Origin: Planctomycetaceae bacterium
GTDB lineage: Bacteria; Planctomycetota; Planctomycetia; Pirellulales; Thermoguttaceae
NCBI GenBank assembly: GCA_031288765.1
Contig: JAITQV010000249.1
Span: 1-11,590 of the forward strand
Length of the DNA stretch: 11,590 bases
Reading direction: 5' to 3'
Shown here: piece by piece, positions 1 to 6,106 of the stretch
Position numbering within the stretch: the first letter of the stretch is position 1
Layout of the letters: every line of letters starts with the position of its first letter
The notes under the pieces: model-generated
The model's database searches: none
Told to the model about the DNA's origin: nothing
Seen by the model: only the letters and a program-made list of their open reading frames with translations
Program-made: the position numbers and the translations under genes

Positions 1-14
1 TGAAGAATTGCGGT

Positions 15-506
15 TTAAGTTACGGCGGTTTGCTTTTTGTACTGATTCAGAATTCCGGGAATCATCTGTGTTGTCAAGTTCGCGTGGAAATTGCCGTCAA
101 TATTCATAACCGGAGCCAAACCACAGGCTCCAATACAAGCAACAACTTCAAGACTAAACAAACCATCACGTGTTGTTTCGCCGGCTTCAACCTTTAATTC
201 CCGCTTCAAAGAATCAAGAACCGCCGCCGAACCCTTGACATGACACGCCGTTCCGCGACAAATCTGAATGTGAAACCGCCCTTGCGGTGTAAAACGAAAC
301 TGATTGTAAAACGTCGCCACACCATAAATTTTGCTCGCCGGAAGATTTAACATCCTGCCAACAATAACAACCGCTTCACGGGACAGAAATCCTTGCTTTT
401 CCTGAATTTCCTGAAGAATCGGAATCAATGAATCACGCCCGGCATTGGGATAACCAACTAAAATTTTTTTAATACCTTCTTCAATAGATTGAACTGCTGA
501 ATTCAT
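15..506 (-). CDS. nuoE: NuoE-like 2Fe-2S subunit (NADH-quinone oxidoreductase subunit E / hydrogenase gamma-type subunit)
   Basis: This 163-residue protein is a complete member of the NuoE/HndA family (thioredoxin-like 2Fe-2S ferredoxin), the subunit that carries an accessory [2Fe-2S] cluster in complex I peripheral arms, NAD-dependent hydrogenases and formate dehydrogenases. An N-terminal helical region (about residues 8-70) contains the family signature around PNAGRDSLIPILQEIQ and YGVATFYNQF. The thioredoxin-fold half carries four cysteines in the expected pattern: C83 and C88 (CRGTACHVKGS) and C124 and C128 (CIGACGLAPVM). All four cluster ligands are therefore intact. The length matches the family. 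The start is the ATG at 504-506; no Shine-Dalgarno sequence is visible before it. The gene ends only 14 bases from the window edge, so the expected NuoF-like flavoprotein partner could follow immediately but cannot be seen. Whether it serves complex I or a hydrogenase cannot be decided from this subunit alone. Confidence 0.92.
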   Translation of the reverse strand: MNSAVQSIEEGIKKILVGYPNAGRDSLIPILQEIQEKQGFLSREAVVIVGRMLNLPASKIYGVATFYNQFRFTPQGRFHIQICRGTACHVKGSAAVLDSLKRELKVEAGETTRDGLFSLEVVACIGACGLAPVMNIDGNFHANLTTQMIPGILNQYKKQTAVT

Positions 507-964
507 TTTGGGTTGGATTGGGGTAAAATGGACAAATTGTTCAGGGTTAAAATACTTTTATCAGATAATTTATTATCTAATAACTGAACATTATCTCAAA
601 TTTATTTGACTTTGAAAAGAGGAGAGAAAAAAAAATTTTCCAATTCTTTCAAAATATAATACGAATTTTGGCGGAATTACTGATGTTACCAAATGAATTT
701 GATTCGGAATAACAGTTTATCATGTCCCTTTTAAAATAAATAAATGGAACGAGATTGAACATCGGTTATTTTCGTTATTAGCAAGAGTTTATCAGTAAGA
801 ATCGGCGAGATTACACGTTGCGGAACTACAACAGCGATTGTCAAACCGCCCACAAAAAATAAAGAGGCAGATAAAATTTTGAAATTTTCAGCTTTGTCCG
901 CTAAAAATATACAAAATTTTCCTAACACAAATAAACATCAATTGACGGCTGCCGGAGGTATAAA
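507..964. other. AT-rich gene-free region between nuoE-like gene and lipoprotein gene
   Basis: No convincing gene was found in this 458-bp stretch. Apart from the nested palindromes near 538-590 it is AT-rich with an A-tract around 628-637. A minus-strand reading frame at 731-928 would encode a 65-residue partly hydrophobic peptide, but it shows no recognisable motif and no ribosome binding site, so it is not called. Confidence 0.5.
538..590. promoter_or_regulatory. Nested palindromes upstream of the nuoE-like gene
   Basis: A near-perfect 26-bp dyad lies at 558-583 (TTATCAGATAAT, two bases, ATTATCTAATAA): 12 pairs with a single G-T type mismatch. It is enclosed by a second inverted repeat, TGTTCAG at 538-544 and CTGAACA at 584-590. 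The dyad sits about 52-77 bp upstream of the start at 506, where an operator would be expected. The two-base centre makes a protein-binding dyad more plausible than a good RNA hairpin. Which regulator binds, if any, is unknown. Confidence 0.4.
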
Positions 965-1543
965 TTATTTTGTGTTAACGAAATCCTCGACATTCAGAAT
1001 TTTAATATCTGTAACCGACGGATCAAGCCGCCGTAAATCTTCAATTGTGAAGGTTGGTTCACCGGATTGTGCTGTGAACGGAATTGTTTCGACAGGAACT
1101 TGCCGTGTAACGGGCGGATTAACTGCCGGAATTGCCGGTTTTACCGGTATGGTTTCTCGGATCAAATCTTCGATTCCCGGCAAAGTATTTTCCGGTTCGT
1201 CGGTATTATTACCGTTTGGAGTTGGTGCCAGTGTTGGTCTGCCGATAGGAGTTTCCGAACGCGGTTCCAATCGGGACGGATCGGAATAAGCCCGGTTCAC
1301 CGGTGTTGTAACACCGAAATTTCCGGCGTTTGTTGCCCGAATGATTTGTCCTTCTTCATCCGCAATCTCGTTACCGTAACAATTGAAAATTGAACCGGCA
1401 CGGTATAACGGATCACAACCGCGATAGTCTTCCACTCGTCCGGTGTAAGCAGGCGTACAATAATCATATTGTGTACCGCACATCCGGCAACCAATAGAAC
1501 AAATGATTAAAAAAACCGGTAAAACCGAAAAGAAACGAGTCAT
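965..1543 (-). CDS. Cys-rich putative lipoprotein, planctomycete-type, function unknown
   Basis: This 192-residue protein begins with a short basic start (MTRFF), a hydrophobic stretch (residues 6-18) and a lipobox-like end SIGC with C19, suggesting a lipoprotein signal peptide. The mature N-terminus is unusually Cys- and Tyr-rich (C22, C29, C43, C55, with RMCGTQYDYCTPAYTGR and DPLYRAGSIF). A Pro/Thr-rich, probably disordered linker covers about residues 80-160. The C-terminus (about 163-190, FTIEDLRRLDPSVTDIKILN and onward) looks like a small folded motif. The arrangement recalls short Cys-rich lipoproteins common in Pirellula-like planctomycetes, but that is recollection, not a search result. 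The start is the ATG at 1541-1543; no Shine-Dalgarno sequence is seen. It stands alone, with over 300 bp free on both sides, so it is probably transcribed by itself. No function can be assigned. Confidence 0.75.
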   Translation of the reverse strand: MTRFFSVLPVFLIICSIGCRMCGTQYDYCTPAYTGRVEDYRGCDPLYRAGSIFNCYGNEIADEEGQIIRATNAGNFGVTTPVNRAYSDPSRLEPRSETPIGRPTLAPTPNGNNTDEPENTLPGIEDLIRETIPVKPAIPAVNPPVTRQVPVETIPFTAQSGEPTFTIEDLRRLDPSVTDIKILNVEDFVNTK

Positions 1544-1866
1544 AGCCGAATTACAAATTGGGGGGAAATGGAAATATGTTTGCCGAAGTATAAAATTTCC
1601 GACAAACTTCTCGACTATTTCTTATATCGACCACAAAATCGTTATTATCCGCAAAATCTTTGTATTTTTCCAAAATTTACGCCTAATAGAACATTACCAC
1701 ATAACCATATTTTCCACAAAATTGACAATGGTTAAAATGCGTAATTTAAAGTATTTTGGAATTAACTCTATTTTTATACCTATTTAGCCGTTTGTTGAAC
1801 TGTTACGTAGGATAAACCTTATTTTCAACCGTTTTGGTCTAATTTTTGCCGTCCGTCTCATAATTT
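1544..1866. other. Gene-free AT-rich intergenic region
   Basis: This 323-bp stretch lies between the starts/ends of two minus-strand genes and should hold the promoter of the Cys-rich lipoprotein gene. I see no convincing gene, repeat, hairpin with T-run or RNA signature. Plus-strand open frames crossing it show biased, non-protein-like composition and are rejected. Confidence 0.5.
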
Positions 1867-2877
1867 TCAAAAACCTCTTGCGGCGCGAATGTCGTCAAAA
1901 TCACGGAGATGATAGGAAATTCCAACATAATCAAGTGTTCGGCACAACGCCCGAAGCGCAACTCCTATCCCATCAGCTCCACTATAACCTCCATATTGTC
2001 CGCCGCCCTTCAAATGCGGCTCCAAATCCAGAAACACTCCGGGTATTCCGCGACTCTTCAACTTCTCTTCCAACGAAGGAAGAATTAATGCCAAATCACG
2101 GAATATCCGCTCATAGCCCGATTCACCCTCATTCGCCGGTACAAAATTCCGCATTTTATTCTCATCAACATGACTGCCCTTTTCCGTTCGCCGCGAATTG
2201 GCAAAATCCTTGATGTGAAGCCAGCCAAGCCCCGGTTTCATCGCCTCGTATTGCTCAAAAATTTCCTGCAGTGAATAACCTTGCATCACAATGTTACCGC
2301 CGTCAAAAATCAATACCATCGCGGGATGGTTCACCTGCCGGTAAATCTCACTCAGAATAATCCCCTCATGCCCAACCAAATTCGTCTCCACCTCAAGCCC
2401 AAACGTCAAATCACTCCGATGACACACTTCGGCAATCTTGCCAAGCCATTCAACCGACTTGCCAACATAATCATGCGGATCCGCTCCTTTAGGCGGGTAA
2501 AATGAAAAACCGCGAATCAACTTCGTTTCCAACGCATGCGCTAAATCACACGCCAACCGAACTTCATCAAGATACTTTGTAATCGGAACATAAGAGTTGG
2601 ATGTTCCGTCGTCCGCGTCTTCAAGCTTGGTTTTGCCAATCGGCGAACCAAGCGATGAGACATTAAGACCATATTCGTCCTGAAATTGACGTATGCGTTG
2701 GAGGTCGCTTTTTGTCAGTTTCATGACGTTTTTAATCCCGTCCCCAAGATTAACAAAACGAATACTGTAATACTGGAGACCCAATGCGGCAAAAACCGCA
2801 AATTGCTCGACAATCGTCTTATTGGTTGTTGATTCGTCGGCAAAACCGGATAAAAATACACGCGGTGTTGGTTTCAT
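1867..2877 (-). CDS. Sugar phosphate isomerase/epimerase-like TIM-barrel protein
   Basis: This 336-residue protein resembles the xylose isomerase-like TIM-barrel family (AP endonuclease family 2 fold; sugar phosphate isomerases/epimerases). The barrel opens with VFLSGFADE and the alternation of strands and helices continues to about residue 325. Candidate metal ligands occur in the usual order: E162 or E164 (GLEVETN), D192 (FDGGN), H221 (WLHIKDF) and E286 (FLDLEPH). These are what the family needs to bind a divalent metal at the barrel mouth. A Gly-rich loop at 291-300 (GGGQYGGYSG) follows the last ligand. There is no signal peptide, so it is cytoplasmic. Such proteins act on keto-sugars, inositols or similar; in planctomycetes they are abundant, often alongside DUF1080 proteins as here. 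The substrate cannot be predicted. The start is the ATG at 2875-2877, without a visible Shine-Dalgarno sequence. Confidence 0.85.
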   Translation of the reverse strand: MKPTPRVFLSGFADESTTNKTIVEQFAVFAALGLQYYSIRFVNLGDGIKNVMKLTKSDLQRIRQFQDEYGLNVSSLGSPIGKTKLEDADDGTSNSYVPITKYLDEVRLACDLAHALETKLIRGFSFYPPKGADPHDYVGKSVEWLGKIAEVCHRSDLTFGLEVETNLVGHEGIILSEIYRQVNHPAMVLIFDGGNIVMQGYSLQEIFEQYEAMKPGLGWLHIKDFANSRRTEKGSHVDENKMRNFVPANEGESGYERIFRDLALILPSLEEKLKSRGIPGVFLDLEPHLKGGGQYGGYSGADGIGVALRALCRTLDYVGISYHLRDFDDIRAARGF

Positions 2878-2928
2878 GGTTGATTATGTAAATAGGTAAA
2901 GGGTTGAAAGGTTAAAAAATGATTGTCA

Positions 2929-2950
2929 AAGGCATCATTCGCAATGCCTT
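2929..2950. terminator. Weak hairpin between MNT gene and isomerase gene
   Basis: AAGGCAT (2929-2935) and ATGCCTT (2944-2950) form a 7-bp stem with an 8-nt loop. On the minus strand it lies 94 nt beyond the stop of the nucleotidyltransferase gene and is followed, about ten bases later, by six T residues. The T-run is too distant for a strong intrinsic terminator, so this is a weak candidate. It would separate the MNT gene from the isomerase gene. Confidence 0.25.
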
Positions 2951-3043
2951 CTAACTTGGTAACACAGCCTATTATAACACAACAAGAGCCGTACAACAAC
3001 GATTCGGCGGCAAGTAAAAACGCCCGCCGGCAGTATCCAATCT

Positions 3044-3385
3044 TTAACTATTTTTTTCATATATTACTTTCCCTGTTTTTTCGATTTCACTTATGAAGTA
3101 GTTCCCGTTTTCTTTAATGAGTTTCAACTCTTCTTTTGAATACACCAGAATATCCAACGCTATTTTGTAGTTTATATTTCGCACCAACCTGCGAATGTAT
3201 AACTTTTTATCCAATCGTTCTTTGTAAGATGTTGCGACATTATTATTATCCAAAACGACCATTAAGTCTATATCACTGTCGTCTGTTGCGGAGTTGTCGG
3301 CGTGGGAACCAAACAGAATAATCTTATAAGGGTCGGATACTTTAAGACACATAATTATGTCATTTAATATATTGTCTATTGTCAT
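3044..3385 (-). CDS. MNT-type minimal nucleotidyltransferase, orphan
   Basis: This 113-residue protein is a minimal nucleotidyltransferase of the polymerase beta superfamily (MNT/NTP_transf_2). The signature is complete: IILFGSHAD with G26-S27, then DSDIDLMVV with the metal ligands D38 and D40, and the third acidic residue D78 in the strand ALDILVYS. The active site therefore looks intact. Family members are commonly the antitoxin half of HEPN-MNT toxin-antitoxin pairs, where they act by AMPylating the HEPN RNase; others modify small substrates. No HEPN gene is found on either side: the next genes are a MoxR ATPase and a sugar isomerase-like protein. Its base composition and Lys/Asn/Ile-rich protein are more AT-biased than its neighbours, suggesting separate acquisition. 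The start is the ATG at 3383-3385, just downstream of a hairpin. The molecular class is secure; the cellular role is not. Confidence 0.85.
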   Translation of the reverse strand: MTIDNILNDIIMCLKVSDPYKIILFGSHADNSATDDSDIDLMVVLDNNNVATSYKERLDKKLYIRRLVRNINYKIALDILVYSKEELKLIKENGNYFISEIEKTGKVIYEKNS

Positions 3386-3395
3386 ATCTTTGTTT

Positions 3396-3419
3396 TTACC
3401 GGGCAGTATCTTCCGGTAA
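3396..3419. other. Hairpin in the MoxR-MNT gap
   Basis: TTACCGG (3396-3402) and CCGGTAA (3413-3419) form a perfect 7-bp stem with a 10-nt loop. It fills the 64-bp gap between the MoxR stop and the MNT start, ending about 10 bases before the MNT start codon. There is no T-run on the minus strand, so it is not a standard terminator. It could modulate translation of the MNT gene or be an operator; both are inference. Confidence 0.3.
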
Positions 3420-3449
3420 TCGCTTAAATCTTGAATGACTGCCGGTTGC

Positions 3450-4673
3450 TTAACGTTTTTTGGAGGGTGATATGGTTGGTGTTACGGAGGGTGATACAAT
3501 AGGCGGAACGGCAGCAACAACGGCGGCGGTTGAAGGGGTGGGGGCGTTCGTGTTTGGGGTGTTGGTATTGGGGTTTGAGGTGTTGGTATTGGGGGCGGTT
3601 GAACCGCTTGGTTTGGCAGTTGGCACCGCAACAGTTGGTTTTGTTTTTGCGGCAACCGGATCACCATGCGACGGCTCAGGCACCGCCTCAATAATCCTAG
3701 CAATCACATCATTAACATCAACACCTTCCGCATCAGCATTGAAGTTCGTGAAAATCCGATGCCGAAGCACCGGAAAACACATCGCTCGAATATCATCACC
3801 CGAAACCGCATAACGTCCGTTGAGAATTGCTCTTGCTTTTGCGGTGAGAATGATACTTTGAGCGGCACGGGGTCCCGCCCCCCATGCCAACCAGTTTTGG
3901 ACGAATGGGGGGCTGTATTTTTCTTTTGGGCGAGTGGAGCGTACCAGTTCAACGGCGTAATCGACGATATGTTCGGAGACGGCGACTTGCCGGACAAGTT
4001 GTTGAATCCAGACAACATCGGACGCCTGCAACACCGGTTCAATATCAATCTTTTTTGTTTGGGTGGTTGCCATAACGATTTGCCGTTCTTCGTCTTTGTT
4101 GGGGTATCCGATATAGATGGAGAGCATAAAGCGGTCGAGTTGTGCTTCGGGGAGGGGGTAGGTACCTTCTTGTTCGATGGGGTTTTGGGTTGCCATGACG
4201 AAAAACGGCGGCTCCAACGGGTAGGTTTTACCGGCAACGGTAACTTCGTATTCCTGCATTGCCTGCAACAAGGCGGCTTGGGTTTTTGGGGGAGTCCGGT
4301 TGATTTCGTCGGCGAGGGAGATATTGGTGAAGATGGGACCCCGGACAAACCGGAATTTACGTTCATTGGTTTCAGGATCAACATCGATAATTTCGGTGCC
4401 GGTAATATCGCTGGGCATCAGGTCGGGCGTAAACTGAATCCGGTTAAACTTCATTTGCAATGCCTTTGCCAATGTCGAAACCGTCAATGTTTTGGCAAGA
4501 CCGGGAACACCCACCGTCAAACAATGACCTCTTGCAAAGATGCAGATGAGCATTTGCTCCAACATTTCGTCTTGACCGACGATAACTTTATGTACTTCCC
4601 GAAGTAGTTTTTCTTTAGCCTGACAGACACGGCGAACCATTTCTTCAGGACTAAGTGTTGTGCTATTAGACAT
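3450..4673 (-). CDS. MoxR-family AAA+ ATPase with Thr/Asn/Pro-rich C-terminal tail
   Basis: This 407-residue protein is a MoxR-type AAA+ ATPase (AAA_3 plus AAA lid), a chaperone-like family that assembles or activates partner proteins, often VWA-domain ones. The Walker A motif is GVPGLAKT (55-62, K61), Walker B is ISLADE (118-123, D122/E123), sensor 1 lies in MATQNPIEQ (N164), the QLDRF arginine is R181, and the sensor 2 region is GAGPRAAQ (R269). The ATPase is complete by about residue 335. What follows is unusual: a 70-residue tail rich in Thr, Asn, Pro and Ala, ending SPSKKR, encoded partly by 21-bp tandem repeats. The tail is probably disordered. No DUF58 or VWA partner gene is adjacent, although that pairing is common for the family. 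The start is the ATG at 4671-4673, directly after an AT-rich leader. A long open frame on the opposite strand (3666-4607) is a shadow. Confidence 0.93.
   Translation of the reverse strand: MSNSTTLSPEEMVRRVCQAKEKLLREVHKVIVGQDEMLEQMLICIFARGHCLTVGVPGLAKTLTVSTLAKALQMKFNRIQFTPDLMPSDITGTEIIDVDPETNERKFRFVRGPIFTNISLADEINRTPPKTQAALLQAMQEYEVTVAGKTYPLEPPFFVMATQNPIEQEGTYPLPEAQLDRFMLSIYIGYPNKDEERQIVMATTQTKKIDIEPVLQASDVVWIQQLVRQVAVSEHIVDYAVELVRSTRPKEKYSPPFVQNWLAWGAGPRAAQSIILTAKARAILNGRYAVSGDDIRAMCFPVLRHRIFTNFNADAEGVDVNDVIARIIEAVPEPSHGDPVAAKTKPTVAVPTAKPSGSTAPNTNTSNPNTNTPNTNAPTPSTAAVVAAVPPIVSPSVTPTISPSKKR
3552..3593. repeat. 21-bp tandem repeat in the MoxR tail
   Basis: Two adjacent 21-bp units at 3552-3572 and 3573-3593 differ at a single position (GTTTGGGG versus GTTTGAGG at their start). 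They encode the seven-residue repeats of the tail (Pro-Asn-Thr-Asn type) of the MoxR ATPase. A further partial, degenerate unit is recognisable on the left. Frame is preserved, so copy-number change would lengthen the tail without disrupting the protein. Confidence 0.7.
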
Positions 4674-4680
4674 TATATTA

Positions 4681-4723
4681 TAGTTGATAGTTAGTAGTTA
4701 ATAGTGAATAGTTGGTAATTGGT
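4681..4723. repeat. Degenerate short repeats in MoxR leader
   Basis: This stretch consists of imperfect copies of a TAGTTNATAG-like unit (TAGTTGATAG, TTAGTAGTTA, ATAGTGAATAG, TTGGTAATTGG). It lies directly upstream of the MoxR start at 4673 and abuts the half-copy of the dispersed repeat. It is a low-complexity intergenic array with no coding sense. Confidence 0.5.
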
Positions 4724-4728
4724 AGCCG

Positions 4729-4830
4729 GTAAGGGCGAAAAATTTTTCACTCCTACATTGCGGTTCTTCGCCGAAACGTTGCCTACCTCTTGAATACAAA
4801 CTTTTAGCAAAAATTCCGTTGAAATATTAT
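4729..4830 (+). repeat. Half-copy of dispersed inverted-repeat element
   Basis: This stretch aligns with 8577-8689: it begins with a decayed version of the central hairpin (GTAAGGGCGAAAA with TTTTTCACTCCTAC, versus the perfect stem at 8577-8604). It continues through a TTCGCCG segment to GCCTACCTCTTG at 4781-4792, followed by the A-rich end with AAAATTCCG and TTGAAATATTAT. The A-rich end matches the copy ending near 11412. The left arm is missing, so only half of the element is present. It lies in the gap between RNase D and MoxR. Confidence 0.7.
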
Positions 4831-4843
4831 CAATCCCCATTGC

Positions 4844-6034
4844 CTAATTTTCCATTGTCTTCTCCCTAATAAAGTTCAGCGGATTTTCGGGATGAGTGCA
4901 GTTAAACCGAATGGATGTTCGCCCGTTGAGAAGATCGTTTAAAAGCGAACCAACCAGCTCCACCCGCCAACCGGCTAAAAGACGCGGTTTGATCTCCGGC
5001 GGCAATGTCCCAAGCTCAGCCGCAATTAACTCCCGAACATCACCCGGTCCCCCAACTAAATGCGGCGAAATATTGTTTTGCTGACAAATCGAACAAAGCG
5101 CCGCATAAAGAAATTGCGCCATTACAGAATATTGCGGAAATGTAAAACGGTTGGACGGAAGCGGATATTCCTCTTGCGGAAGCGCTAATGCACGATTCAC
5201 CGCCGCAGAAATCTCCGGTAAAATTCGAGGCGCATCACTGCGCTGCATCCCGCGAACCGCAGCAATCCGCTTTTCATCACTCGTTCCGCGACGCGCTAAC
5301 TCAACCACCAAATCATCCCGCAAAATTCGAGAAGATGGTAAATTCCGCTTTTGAGCAAGACCTTCCCGCCAAAACCAAATCTCACGAAGAATTGCCAATT
5401 CACGCGGTTTCAGCGAGGAAATCTTGGGAAGTGAACGCCAACGCGGTGTTGCAAAACTATTTTGAAGGAATTGTTTGATTCGTTCCATTTCGTTGGTGTA
5501 CCAGTCAATTCGCTTTTTTTCGACAAGACGTTTCTGAAGCGTTTGCGAAAGCTGCTCCAGATAATGAACATCGCCCAACGCGTATTCGATTTGCAAAGCA
5601 GTAAGCGGACGTTTATTCCAAACGGTTCGTGATTCGGCTTTGGGAAGCGAGATTTTGAGAAACCGCTCCAAAAGCGTTCCGTAACCCGCCGGATAATCAC
5701 TGCAAAGAAATCCGGCGGCAACCTGAACATCAAACAGTTTGCTCGGCACACGGTGAATTGCCCGATAACAAAATTCCATCTCACTCCGGCAGGCATGAAC
5801 TACGATTTCATGCCGGTCATCACAAAGCAATTCCCAAAATGCCTCAAGATTGTCCACAGATAACGGATCAATCAAAGCCTGAATTTCTCCGGCGGCAATT
5901 TGTATAAGACAAAGCTGAGGATAATAACGGTTTTCAGAAATAAATTCCGTATCGTAAGCAATAACCGGAATATCACGGAGTTGGCAGAGTAAATTCTGAA
6001 ATTCGGCTGAATTGGAAATATAATGGTGAGACAT
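4844..6034 (-). CDS. rnd: Ribonuclease D (DEDDy 3'-5' exoribonuclease with HRDC domain)
   Basis: This 396-residue cytoplasmic protein is an RNase D-like 3'-5' exoribonuclease that trims structured RNA precursors such as tRNA 3' ends. The DEDDy exonuclease domain spans about residues 5-175: motif I is YDTEF (D28, E30), motif III is YALGDVHYL (Y151, D155). In motif II (VVHACRSEMEF) the position corresponding to the second catalytic Asp of E. coli RNase D carries Glu (E85). An HRDC domain follows at about 208-285 (LKPRELAILREIWFWREGLA). The region 300-375 may be the second, degenerate HRDC-like domain seen in RNase D. Length agrees with the family. The start is the ATG at 6032-6034. It lies 72 nt downstream of the DUF1080 gene on the same strand, so co-transcription is possible, but a functional link is not evident. 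Confidence 0.9.
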   Translation of the reverse strand: MSHHYISNSAEFQNLLCQLRDIPVIAYDTEFISENRYYPQLCLIQIAAGEIQALIDPLSVDNLEAFWELLCDDRHEIVVHACRSEMEFCYRAIHRVPSKLFDVQVAAGFLCSDYPAGYGTLLERFLKISLPKAESRTVWNKRPLTALQIEYALGDVHYLEQLSQTLQKRLVEKKRIDWYTNEMERIKQFLQNSFATPRWRSLPKISSLKPRELAILREIWFWREGLAQKRNLPSSRILRDDLVVELARRGTSDEKRIAAVRGMQRSDAPRILPEISAAVNRALALPQEEYPLPSNRFTFPQYSVMAQFLYAALCSICQQNNISPHLVGGPGDVRELIAAELGTLPPEIKPRLLAGWRVELVGSLLNDLLNGRTSIRFNCTHPENPLNFIREKTMEN

Positions 6035-6106
6035 AACATCAGGAGAGGTACTGAACCGGTACCCGGCAATCGGCCCGATAAGGTTCGTTCTGTACGGTAA
6101 ACACGG

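Noticed and set aside
731..928. Minus-strand 65-codon frame with a hydrophobic stretch
   Set aside because: Short, AT-rich, without start context or homology that I recognise; a small membrane peptide cannot be excluded but is not supported.
3044..3449. HEPN-MNT toxin-antitoxin pair
   Set aside because: Only the MNT half is present. No frame on either side encodes a HEPN-like protein with an RX4-6H motif that I can see.
3666..4607. Long plus-strand open frame (313 codons) opposite the MoxR ATPase
   Set aside because: It is antisense to a gene with intact Walker A, Walker B and sensor motifs, and its own translation has no protein-like motif; it is a codon-bias shadow.
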